Shown here: positions 50,324 through 58,609 of the stretch, piece after piece
Position numbering within the stretch: the first letter of the stretch is position 1
Layout of the letters: each line of letters starts with the position of its first letter
Origin: JAWVFM01 sp038237625
GTDB taxonomy: Bacteria; Actinomycetota; Thermoleophilia; Solirubrobacterales; 70-9
Length of the DNA: 64,000 nucleotides
Reading direction: 5' to 3'
Assembly: GCA_038237625.1 (NCBI GenBank)
Contig: JBBRYM010000008.1
Location: forward strand, 62,001 to 126,000
Notes under the pieces: model-generated
Database searches by the model: none
What the model was told of the DNA's origin: nothing
The model's input: only the letters and a program-made list of their open reading frames with translations
Translations under genes and position numbers: made by a program

Positions 50324-51577
50324 GTGAATCACGTCCTCATCGTCGCCTACTACTTCCCGCCGATCGGCGGGATCGGAAGCATCCGCATGGCGGGATTCGC
50401 TTCATATCTTCCGACGTTCGGCTGGCTGCCGACCGTTCTGGCACCGGCCGAGACACCGCACCCGCGCGACGATCAACTTCGCTATCCCGAGAACGCGGTG
50501 GTGCGGTCCCGTTCGTTCGAGCTCAGCAGGCTCGGTGCGCTGGGCACGAGGCCGGCCAGTCACGAAGCGACGGTCGGCGGACAGTTTCGCGGAAGCGGGC
50601 GATTGCGTGGGGTTGCGCGGCGCCTCGTCTTTCCCGATGCCCAGATCGGTTGGTATCCCGGGGCAGTCAGCAGCGGATTTCAGGCGCTGCGCCGGGACCG
50701 CTACGACGCCGTCTATTCGTCGTCTTTCCCGATCACCGCTCATCTCATAGCTGGAACGCTCAGCCGAGCGGTGGGCCTGCCCTGGATCGCGGAATTCCGT
50801 GATCCGTGGAGCGACCGGCTCCGCTCTCGCCCGCAGCGTCGTCTTGCGGCGGCCGTCGAGCGCTCGATAGCCGCCCGTGCGACGCGACTCATCATGCCGA
50901 GCCCGAGCTTTGCTGAGTGCTTCGGCGTGCGCTGGGGACGAGAGGTTGCGGTTGTGCCGAACGGCTGTGACGAGCTCCCCGCGCCCGTGCGCGAGGATCG
51001 TGCGACCCTCGCGCACCTCGGGACCTACTACCCCGGTCACCAGAGGTTGACTGGCCTGTGGGAGGCGGTCCGCCGTATGCTCGTCGACAGCCCAGGTGCC
51101 GTCGCACGAATCCGGTTCATCGGCGAGCTTCCGGACGAAGGTCGCGCGGAGGTTGCCCGGTGCGGGCTGCAGGACCTGGTCACGGAGACGGGCCGCATAC
51201 CGCACGATCAAGCGATGCGCCTGACCGCCTCATCCAGCCTCCTCTTCTCGGGCGGTGAGTCCGCACGCGATCCGATCGCGCGAGGCGTCATCCCCGCCAA
51301 GCTGTTCGAGTATCTGGCGACGGACCGGCCGATCCTCTACCTCGGCGATCCGGCTGGCGATGCAGCGGCGTTGCTCGAGGGCCAGCCCGGGTGCTGGGTC
51401 ATCGACCCCGACGACATCGCCGGAATCACGGAGGCGATCAAACGCGGGTTGGAGGGTGCCCCCTACCGCCGTGACGCAAGCGGCTTCAGCCGTCGGAGCG
51501 CTGCGGGTGCGCTGGCCCAGGTGCTGAACGAAGCGCGGCTCGCTCGGCCGCCGGACGCCCGTCACGGTCGCCGCTGA
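50324..51577 (+). CDS. Family 4-like glycosyltransferase
   Basis: 417 residues, GT-B fold with an N-terminal YYFPPIGGIGSIRMAGFASY (typical loop of this subfamily), DAVYSSSFPITAHLIA, WIAEFRDPWSDRLR, and the donor domain VIPAKLFEYLATDRPILYLG. The product belongs to transferases common in surface-glycan loci. The ATG/GTG choice is fixed by the fold start at the first residue. Convergent with the methyltransferase at 51562 by 16 bp. Confidence 0.87.
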   Translation: MNHVLIVAYYFPPIGGIGSIRMAGFASYLPTFGWLPTVLAPAETPHPRDDQLRYPENAVVRSRSFELSRLGALGTRPASHEATVGGQFRGSGRLRGVARRLVFPDAQIGWYPGAVSSGFQALRRDRYDAVYSSSFPITAHLIAGTLSRAVGLPWIAEFRDPWSDRLRSRPQRRLAAAVERSIAARATRLIMPSPSFAECFGVRWGREVAVVPNGCDELPAPVREDRATLAHLGTYYPGHQRLTGLWEAVRRMLVDSPGAVARIRFIGELPDEGRAEVARCGLQDLVTETGRIPHDQAMRLTASSSLLFSGGESARDPIARGVIPAKLFEYLATDRPILYLGDPAGDAAALLEGQPGCWVIDPDDIAGITEAIKRGLEGAPYRRDASGFSRRSAAGALAQVLNEARLARPPDARHGRR

Positions 51578-52266
51578 TACGCGGCGACCCGCCGCCGGCG
51601 AACGCCCCTGTCACTGTCGTTGCTGACGTTCACGGCGGCAACGAGCTGAAAACGCTTGCTGAGCATCCGTTGCAGTCCCACCTCTCCGGGATGCCGCATG
51701 TCGGAGGTGAAGAAGTATCGGCCTGGACTCACCAGCTCCTTGGCCCGGTCAATCAGCGCTTCGGGATCCGGGACGCAATAGAGCACCTCGTTGCACACCA
51801 CGGCGTCGAACTGGCCGAGGTCCGACACGAACACGTCCCCTACGGTGAACGTCGTGCGCTCGTCGGACAGTCGCCGAGCACGCTCGATCGCTGCGCGCAC
51901 GGGATCGACGCCGACGTAGCGGTCGAAGTCGAGTCCGTTGAGACGTTCGCGGAGCAGGCCGGCCCCGCAACCTACGTCGAGAATCGACCGGCAATCGAAG
52001 TGATCGATGTACCCGGTGAGCAGGCTGTAGCGAGGCAACTGGTGGACCCCCGCGAGGTAGTCCCACCCGCCGCTTTCGTACTGGTTCCTCCATCCGTCGA
52101 GGTCCGGCGCGGGCGGCGGCCTGTAGCGCGCCAACCCGGCGGCAACCGCCCATCCCCTGGCGCGCCAGCCGGCGCCTGCGAGTCGGCCCCGCATCCGCTG
52201 AGCCGGGGTGGGCTGATCCCGAGGGGCCGAGCCACCTTCCATTCCGAGCTCCTGGCGCTGCTCCAT
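51562..52266 (-). CDS. Class I SAM-dependent methyltransferase
   Basis: 234 residues. Motif I SILDVGCGAGLLRERLNGLD, acidic YVGVDP, motif II FTVGDVFVSDLGQFDAVVCN and motif III VSPGRYFFTSDMRHPG. The N-terminal 60 residues include an Arg-rich stretch. Probably a sugar O- or C-methyltransferase of the locus. Confidence 0.8.
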   Translation of the reverse strand: MEQRQELGMEGGSAPRDQPTPAQRMRGRLAGAGWRARGWAVAAGLARYRPPPAPDLDGWRNQYESGGWDYLAGVHQLPRYSLLTGYIDHFDCRSILDVGCGAGLLRERLNGLDFDRYVGVDPVRAAIERARRLSDERTTFTVGDVFVSDLGQFDAVVCNEVLYCVPDPEALIDRAKELVSPGRYFFTSDMRHPGEVGLQRMLSKRFQLVAAVNVSNDSDRGVRRRRVAAYQRRP

Positions 52267-52277
52267 CCGCTGTCTCT

Positions 52278-53240
52278 ATGCTAGTTCGCGGCTTGGCACT
52301 CGCGCGCGCCGGCATCCGCAAGAGCGTCACCGCTGTCGGATCTCGGGCGGACCGCCTGATTCCCGTCTGGCGCGCCGCCCTCACACGCGGCCTCACCGCG
52401 TTCATCTTCCACGACGTCACCGCATCGCCTTCGAGCCATCAGCGAACGAGCCGGAGCTATACGAGTCCCGAGGTTTTCGCCGAGCAGATCGCGTGGATCG
52501 AGGGGCGCTTCACGATTGTCTCACCCCCGTCCTTGCCCCAGCTCGGTGGTACCGGTCCACTCCCGTCGGACGCCGCGATGATCACCTTCGACGATTCGTG
52601 GGCCGGGATCTTCAGGCTCGCTCTCCCGATGCTCAGGGAACGCGGCATCCCGGCGATGTGCTTCCTGAACATGGGCGCCGTCGCCGGTGATCCCGACCTC
52701 TCCGCGGTGCGCCGCTACGAGCACGCCATGTCCATGCGGTCGCGAAGCCTGGACACCGGCGTGCTGGACAGAACGGCCGGAGCTCGCGTGCTCGCCGTGA
52801 TTCGCGATCGATACGGCGACGACCCCGGCTTTAGGAGATATCAGGGCCCGACCGCTACGCCCGGTGATCTGGAGGAGGCGGCGAATGCGGGAAACGTCTG
52901 GTTCGGGTCGCACCTTTACCACCACTGGGACCTGAGGTGCATCGCCACTGACCTCTATGAACAATCGTTTGACGACAATTCCGCGGCGCTTTCCGTGTAC
53001 CCCAACACCCTGGCTGCCGTTGCCACGCCATACGGTTACGCAGGCGAGGCCGGCGCCGATCCGTGCGCGATCCCGGCCGCCCGCGGAGCGCGAGTGGTCT
53101 TTACCGGTGCCGGCAATCAGAACCGCGCCGCCGACCTCTTCAGGCTCGACCGAGTAAGCCTGCCTCCCGAGCCCTCCAGCGCCCGCGAGTGGTGGTATGC
53201 GACCCATCGCCGGCGGGTCCTCGGACGGCGCACGAGCTAG
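52278..53240 (+). CDS. Polysaccharide deacetylase (NodB/CE4-like)
   Basis: 320 residues. NodB homology domain: FIFHDVTASPSSHQRTSRSY, catalytic base motif MITFDDSWAGIFRLALPMLR (TFDD instead of TFDDG), ERGIPAMCFLNMG, and a zinc-type motif near VWFGSHLYHHWDLRCIATDL (SxxxxH). A typical deacetylase of exopolysaccharide loci, here slightly divergent in motif 1. The stop overlaps the convergent glycosyltransferase stop. Confidence 0.8.
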   Translation: MLVRGLALARAGIRKSVTAVGSRADRLIPVWRAALTRGLTAFIFHDVTASPSSHQRTSRSYTSPEVFAEQIAWIEGRFTIVSPPSLPQLGGTGPLPSDAAMITFDDSWAGIFRLALPMLRERGIPAMCFLNMGAVAGDPDLSAVRRYEHAMSMRSRSLDTGVLDRTAGARVLAVIRDRYGDDPGFRRYQGPTATPGDLEEAANAGNVWFGSHLYHHWDLRCIATDLYEQSFDDNSAALSVYPNTLAAVATPYGYAGEAGADPCAIPAARGARVVFTGAGNQNRAADLFRLDRVSLPPEPSSAREWWYATHRRRVLGRRTS

Positions 53241-54406
53241 TACGAGGCCGTCCGGGAGTCGATCGCGTTCCTCACCAGCGAGATCACCGACTCCCGATTC
53301 GCATCCGCATTGAGAACCCTGGCCGCGCGGTCGGCATTCCGCTTCATCCGCTCCACATCCTCGACCGTGAGCCGGCTGAGGGACTCGGCGAACGACTCTG
53401 GCGAGAACGAAGCCGAAACGACCCCGCATTCCCATTCCTCGACGATCCTCGCCATCTCCGGCGACGGGCCGATCGCCACCGCGAGCCGCGCCTGGATGTA
53501 GTCGAAAAGCTTGTTTGGGAGGGCGTGGACCTGGTTCGGAAAGCGGGCAGGCAGAAGGAAGACACCCACGTCGTAGGCGTTGGCGAACGACAGCACATGG
53601 CGCGACGGCAACGGCGGGAGAACCCTCACACGGTCATCCTCAGCGGCCAGCCGCTCGAGGAGACGACGATATGCGTTCTGCTGTCCCAGGACCAGATCCA
53701 ACGTGAACCTCCCGTTCAGCGAGCGGACGGCGGCGATCGTGTCCTCCAAGCGGCGCCGCTCGTCGGCCATGCCGACGTGCAACAGCCGGATGGGCTCGCC
53801 GACCGGTGTGGGGCTTAGCGGAGTGGAAAAGGGTGCATTCGTGACGAGCACCGGCGAGACTCCGGCGCGTTCCCTGAAGTCGCGAGCTATCCCGGGCGAG
53901 ACGGTCATCATGCCCGCGGTCTGGGGAACGAACCCGTCGACGATCCATTCGTGGGCGCCCCGCATGCTGATGCGCTGGCGCCTGGTCCAGGAAGCGCTCT
54001 CACTCGTCCAATGCTCGTGCGCGTCGAAGACCAAGGGCACCTCGTCTCCCAGGGCACGAGCCAGCGGGAGGCTGAAGAGCTCATTGACGACGATCGCGGC
54101 CACGGGCAGCACTCGTTCAAGCTCGGCGCGCCAGCTACGGATCCCCTCGTCAAGCCAGTACGCGGCCTGATAGCGGCCCGCGAGACGAGCGCCGATGCGT
54201 GCCAGCGACTCTGCTCGGCCACGGATGCGCCGAGTCTCCCGCGGCGAGAGCCGGAGGTAGGTGGCGGCCGGCGGCAAGCTCGGCTCTGGCCCGAAGGCCG
54301 CGAGTACGACGTCGTACTCGGCGGCGAGGAACTCCGCCTGGCGCAGGACCCGGGCGACGTTGCCGACCTCTCCGAGGTAGAGGACCAGGACTCGCTGTCG
54401 CGGCAT
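53237..54406 (-). CDS. Family 4 glycosyltransferase
   Basis: 389 residues. VLVLYLGEVGNVARVLRQAE at the start, VFDAHEHWTSES, GMMTVSPGIARDFRERAGVS, IRLLHVGMADERRRLEDTIA, and the donor site LPNKLFDYIQARLAVAIGPS. GT-B fold. Stands four bases after the next transferase in the same direction, so a pair. Confidence 0.87.
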   Translation of the reverse strand: MPRQRVLVLYLGEVGNVARVLRQAEFLAAEYDVVLAAFGPEPSLPPAATYLRLSPRETRRIRGRAESLARIGARLAGRYQAAYWLDEGIRSWRAELERVLPVAAIVVNELFSLPLARALGDEVPLVFDAHEHWTSESASWTRRQRISMRGAHEWIVDGFVPQTAGMMTVSPGIARDFRERAGVSPVLVTNAPFSTPLSPTPVGEPIRLLHVGMADERRRLEDTIAAVRSLNGRFTLDLVLGQQNAYRRLLERLAAEDDRVRVLPPLPSRHVLSFANAYDVGVFLLPARFPNQVHALPNKLFDYIQARLAVAIGPSPEMARIVEEWECGVVSASFSPESFAESLSRLTVEDVERMKRNADRAARVLNADANRESVISLVRNAIDSRTASY

Positions 54407-54409
54407 CGC

Positions 54410-55696
54410 CTAGGAGCGGCTCGCGGCCGATCGATCCGTCACTTCAGCTCTTGGGGAAGGGTCCTTTGTGGCCCCCGGAATCGCGCCGCCGATTCCGTGG
54501 GGCCGGACCCCACGCAGGGCGTCCTCGAACGACGCTTCGTGCGCCGCAAACGACCAGCGCTCCTCCACGTCCCTCCTTCCCGCGGCCCCGAGCCTGAGCC
54601 GGAGGTCGCGGTTCGCGAGCAAACGGTCGAGCGCGCGCGCCCATTCTTCCGGCGTCGATGCGAGGAGCCCGGTCTCGCCGTTGCTCACGATCTCGTTGAG
54701 CGGGCCCACCGGCGACCCCACTACGGGCGCCCCGGTGGCCATGTACTGAAGCGCCTTCAGACCGCAGGTGTACCTCTGCTTCGGTGCGTCGAGCAACGGC
54801 GCCAGGCCCACGTCCATCGGCATAAGGTCGACCTGCTCGCCTTCAGCCGACCAGCGCACGAACTCCTGCGGCACGCCCGGGAGCTCCGCCGCCCGGGAGC
54901 ACACGATGCGCACCTTGGTCCCGTGGCGCCGGCAGGCATCCGCAAGCACCGGCGCAAGCGGCTCCAGATTGCGCAGATTCCCCGGCGTTCCAACCCACCC
55001 GAGAAGCGGCGGGGCCGCCCGCGCGGCGCGGTCCGGCACCTTCCACTCCTCAGGTTCCACACACGTCGGCACGTGCCACCACGGCTGTCCAGGGTAGTGC
55101 TCGATCAGAGCCCCGTTGCCGAGGCTTAGGCCGTCGACCAGTTGCCCGAGCGCGCGCGCCTTCTGGTTTAGCTCGGTCTGTCCCGCGACCAGCGGCAAGT
55201 CGTCAAGGTCGAGGACCACCCTCCCCGCGAGGCGGTGCAGCGCAGCGGCTACGAAAGGTGGCCCCTTGTCCCAAAAAGGCAGGTCGTTGATGTGGATGAC
55301 GGCGGTGTGAACCCGGCCTGCACGACGCACGGCGGCCAGGCGACCCCTCAGCATCCGCGCGTGAAACTCGGCGCGAGCCTGGGCGGACCAGTCGTTGGCC
55401 AGTCGCTCCGAATGCCGGTCCGGCATCGCAAGGGACAGCTCCACGTGGAACCCGCGCCGCCGAAGCCGCTCGGCCCAGATCCCGAGGCGGTACTTCGTGC
55501 CCGTGAAGCTCCCCGGGTACATGGCCACCATCAGGATCCGGAAAGGCCCGTCCGCCGGTGGCGGTGGATGCCGACGCCCAAGACGTGACCCGACGCCCAG
55601 CGCGCCTCGCAGGGCCACGGTTCCGGCTTGAAGCGCCGCGAAGGCGCCCCTAGCCGCCGCGGTGCGCACCGCTTCAGGCGCTGCCATTGATGACAT
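54410..55696 (-). CDS. Family 4-type glycosyltransferase
   Basis: 428 residues, GT-B fold. RILMVAMYPGSFTGTKYRLG at about residue 52, RVVLDLDDLPLVAGQTELNQ, LLGWVGTPGNLRNLEPLAPV, CGLKALQYMATGAPVVGSPV. An N-terminal extension of about 50 residues precedes the fold (ATG 55696). Its downstream partner starts 3 bp after its stop. Confidence 0.85.
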   Translation of the reverse strand: MSSMAAPEAVRTAAARGAFAALQAGTVALRGALGVGSRLGRRHPPPPADGPFRILMVAMYPGSFTGTKYRLGIWAERLRRRGFHVELSLAMPDRHSERLANDWSAQARAEFHARMLRGRLAAVRRAGRVHTAVIHINDLPFWDKGPPFVAAALHRLAGRVVLDLDDLPLVAGQTELNQKARALGQLVDGLSLGNGALIEHYPGQPWWHVPTCVEPEEWKVPDRAARAAPPLLGWVGTPGNLRNLEPLAPVLADACRRHGTKVRIVCSRAAELPGVPQEFVRWSAEGEQVDLMPMDVGLAPLLDAPKQRYTCGLKALQYMATGAPVVGSPVGPLNEIVSNGETGLLASTPEEWARALDRLLANRDLRLRLGAAGRRDVEERWSFAAHEASFEDALRGVRPHGIGGAIPGATKDPSPRAEVTDRSAASRS

Positions 55697-55726
55697 GAAT
55701 CCGGCCGTCGCGGTTGAGATCCGCGG

Positions 55727-56767
55727 TCAGCTCCGCGTACCTGTCGGCTCGGGCACCACGGGTCGCACCGGCAAGCTCGTACGGCCCGCCTCCAGGATTG
55801 CCTCGGCTGCAGCCAGCACCGCGACGGCCTCCTCGGCCGGGACCGGCGCCGGGCCATTGTTCGCCGCCGCGTCGATGAAGCGTTCGTGTTGGATCGCGAG
55901 CGGTTCCCGTCGTTCGAGCCCAAACCGGATCGACCGCCCCTGATTGGCACCGCGCATGACGCCGAGCGTGTCCCATTCCGCGTCGCTCCTGGAGTGCTCA
56001 TGAAGCCAGAGATCCTGGGTGACGTAGTCGACCTCGTACATGCCGCGCTCGGCAGTGACCGTCAGGCGGCGGACCTTCATCGGGGTGAGCCAGTTCGATT
56101 CCACGAGGCCGGTCACCCCGTTCTCGTATCGAAGCGACGCACACAGCATGTCCTCGCCTTCTCCTCCCTGCCGGACGTCGGTCTCCGCGTAGACGCGCAT
56201 CGGAGCCGAATCGGTGAGGAAGCTGAGCACGTCGAGGTCGTGCGTCGCGACGTCGAGCGCCACACCGGCCATCCCCTCGCGGTAGGGGAACGGGCTCAGA
56301 CGCCGCGCATGCACGTGGTAGACCGGGCCGGCATCGCCCTTCTGGAGCTCGTGCTTCAGCGCCTGAACGGCCGGGTTGAAGCGCTCGATGTATCCGATCG
56401 AGAGCAGGGTGCCTGAGCGTGCCGCGAGATCGGCGAGATGCTGCGCATCCGGCGCACGTGTGGCGAGGGGCTTCTCCGCAAGCACGGGAATCCCGCGCTC
56501 GAGGAGCACGGCGACGGTCTCTGCCGCAGAACTGACCGGCACGGCGACGACTGCGAGGTCGATCTGCCCGTTGTCGAGCACCTCCTTGAGCTGGGCGTAG
56601 GCCCGGATGCGCCCGTGCTGCCGAACGAGTGCGCTCTGCCGCGCCGCGTCAGGCTCGACAAGGGCGAGCGACGTGACGTCTTCACGGGACAGGAGCGCGC
56701 GAACATGGAGCGCTCCCATCATCCCGCCGCCGACGACGAGAGGCCGAATGTTTGGGGGGCCGATCAC
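55727..56767 (-). CDS. Gfo/Idh/MocA family oxidoreductase
   Basis: 346 residues. N-terminal Rossmann fold PLVVGGGMMGALHVRALLSR, VVAVPVSSAAETVAVLLERG, the EKP-type motif VLAEKPLA and the C-terminal alpha/beta domain (VALDVATHDLDVLSFLTDSA with the catalytic His/Asp). It oxidises nucleotide sugars (for example UDP-sugar 3-dehydrogenase), feeding aminotransferases such as the DegT enzyme. Overlaps the ABC ATPase gene by 4 bp. Confidence 0.88.
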   Translation of the reverse strand: MIGPPNIRPLVVGGGMMGALHVRALLSREDVTSLALVEPDAARQSALVRQHGRIRAYAQLKEVLDNGQIDLAVVAVPVSSAAETVAVLLERGIPVLAEKPLATRAPDAQHLADLAARSGTLLSIGYIERFNPAVQALKHELQKGDAGPVYHVHARRLSPFPYREGMAGVALDVATHDLDVLSFLTDSAPMRVYAETDVRQGGEGEDMLCASLRYENGVTGLVESNWLTPMKVRRLTVTAERGMYEVDYVTQDLWLHEHSRSDAEWDTLGVMRGANQGRSIRFGLERREPLAIQHERFIDAAANNGPAPVPAEEAVAVLAAAEAILEAGRTSLPVRPVVPEPTGTRS

Positions 56768-57537
56768 TGCTCGTCAGCCCGTCCATGCGCGTGAGCGTAT
56801 GCATCCAAGACGTCGCCGGGAGCTCCGTCGTCGCGAACCCTTCCGCTGTCCAGCCAAACAACCCGCTTGCACACCTCTGCCACCTGCTGACTGTTGTGGC
56901 TGACGAAGATGATGGTGCTACCTCGCCGGTTGAGTCTCTTGATCGCTTCGATGCAGCGCACTTGAAACTCACGATCCACGACCGCGAGCACCTCGTCAAA
57001 GACGTAGATGTCGGCCGGAAACTGCATTGCGATGGCTGCCGACAGGCGCGAGCTCATTCCGTCCGAGAATCGCTTTACCGGCGTGTCCATGTGGCGCTCG
57101 AGCTCAGCGAACTCCGTCACCTCGTCCATGCCGGCGAATATGGCATCGCGCGGGATACCGAGCGACGACGCGAACAGGGTGACGTTCTCTCTACCTGTGA
57201 GCTCAGGATGAAAATTCTGCCCCACCGCAAGGAGCGGGAGCACGCGCCCGCGCACCCGCATCGTCCCGCTTGTGGGCAGGGTCGTGCCGGCAAGAATCTT
57301 CAGCAATGTCGACTTCCCCGAGCCGTTTGTGCCGGCTACCCCGAGCGCTTCTCCCCGCCTCACCGTCAGATCCACTTCGACGAGCGCCTCCAGGCCAGCG
57401 GCGGCTGCGGCGGCGCGCGGGCGCAGTATTCGCGTCATGGTTCCGCTGAGGCTGTGCAACTCGCCGAGCCGGTAGTGCTTCGACAACCCCTCGGCATGGA
57501 TCGCCAAACCCAGCATGCCGTCGCCGTGTCCCCTCAT
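56764..57537 (-). CDS. Polysaccharide ABC exporter ATPase (Wzt/TagH-like)
   Basis: About 257 residues. Walker A GVAGTNGSGKSTLLKILAGT, signature KRFSDGMSSRLSAAIAMQF (the SxGM form of polysaccharide/teichoic-acid exporters), Walker B IYVFDEVLAVVD, H-loop IIFVSHNSQQ. No carbohydrate-binding C-terminal domain, as in the short TagH/RfbE-type. ATG 57537 or 57549, both near the permease stop. Pairs with the permease at 57539-58414. Confidence 0.9.
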   Translation of the reverse strand: MRGHGDGMLGLAIHAEGLSKHYRLGELHSLSGTMTRILRPRAAAAAAGLEALVEVDLTVRRGEALGVAGTNGSGKSTLLKILAGTTLPTSGTMRVRGRVLPLLAVGQNFHPELTGRENVTLFASSLGIPRDAIFAGMDEVTEFAELERHMDTPVKRFSDGMSSRLSAAIAMQFPADIYVFDEVLAVVDREFQVRCIEAIKRLNRRGSTIIFVSHNSQQVAEVCKRVVWLDSGRVRDDGAPGDVLDAYAHAHGRADEQ

Positions 57538-57538
57538 G

Positions 57539-58414
57539 TCAGATCTCATCCGCCATCGTCGTCTCTATCCCCGAGAAGATCAGCCAGCCGACCACGACGA
57601 GGACGATCGTCTCCAGGATCGAAACGATCACCGGGCCGACTGAGGCTTGGTAGCCGGAGATCATCATCCACCTCCACGCCTCGATCAAGCCCGTCAACGG
57701 GTTGGCCTCGACCAGCGTCCGCATCGTCCCTCCGAGGCCAGCCAGGGTGTAGCCCACCGGCGCCAGGAAGACCCCTACCTGAAGGAGAAACGGCATCGCG
57801 CTGATCACGTCGCGGAAGCGCACGGCAAGCGACGATGTAATGCCCACTATGCCCGCCGTGAGCAGGAGCAGCCAGAAGAGTCCAACGGGCAGCAGTAGCA
57901 CGTGTATCGACAGCCGGTCGCTGACGGCCGCCGCCACTATCGCTCCCGCGGCGGTGACGGCGAAGGATGGCAGCGAGGCGATAATGGCTGCGATGGGGAA
58001 GGCCGGTCGCGGGCAGGGGGTGAACCGAACGAAGTTGGAGTTGGTGATGACCGAAGCCGAGCCGATCGTCATCGCCGCTAGAAAGAAGGACCAAACGCTA
58101 AGTCCGACGAGCGCGAACACGGCGTAAGGAACGCCGCCGCTCGCCACGTTCGCCAGGTTGCGGAACGCAACGAAAAATGCACCCAGTAGCGCAAGCGGTT
58201 GAAACACCAGCCATATCGGGCCCAGCAGCGACTGCTTGTACTTGACCTTGAAATCGCGAGCGGCGAGGACACGGATCACGGCCGTGTCTCGGAGCAGATC
58301 GCGGAGCCGGACGCGACGTTTGGATGGCGCGATCACGCGCTCGGTCAGCAACTCGAGCTGCCTCGCGAGCGGTACCGACATTGCTGCGCCCTGCTCCAAG
58401 TCGAGACGGGTCAT
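57539..58414 (-). CDS. Polysaccharide ABC exporter permease (Wzm/TagG-like)
   Basis: About 291 residues with six transmembrane helices. ABC-2 permease family: VLAARDFKVKYKQSLLGPIW at the N-terminus (the conserved RxxxxxYxxSxLGxxW), VPYAVFALVGLSVWSFFLAA, and LAPVGYTLAGLGGTMRTLVE near the C-terminal helices. It forms with the ATPase the glycan exporter. ATG 58414 chosen; ATG 58381 is an alternative. Confidence 0.88.
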   Translation of the reverse strand: MTRLDLEQGAAMSVPLARQLELLTERVIAPSKRRVRLRDLLRDTAVIRVLAARDFKVKYKQSLLGPIWLVFQPLALLGAFFVAFRNLANVASGGVPYAVFALVGLSVWSFFLAAMTIGSASVITNSNFVRFTPCPRPAFPIAAIIASLPSFAVTAAGAIVAAAVSDRLSIHVLLLPVGLFWLLLLTAGIVGITSSLAVRFRDVISAMPFLLQVGVFLAPVGYTLAGLGGTMRTLVEANPLTGLIEAWRWMMISGYQASVGPVIVSILETIVLVVVGWLIFSGIETTMADEI

Positions 58415-58609
58415 GGGATCGTGAGCGCATGGAGGGTCGCCACTGCGCTCATGGCTAGACCATAGCGGCAGAATTCGCGCAGTCCCTGGCGAGGACGGCG
58501 CCGCGACTTCAGCCAACGAGGGGAGCGTACGTTCGCTGACCGGCGCTCTGGGCGCGATCTACACTGGCGCCTTCATGATCTCCACACCGCCGCCCGGCGC
58601 AAGCCCCTG

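Noticed and set aside
58415..58609. Small gene between the permease and asnB
   Set aside because: No start with a ribosome site and no coding bias; more likely the divergent promoter region.
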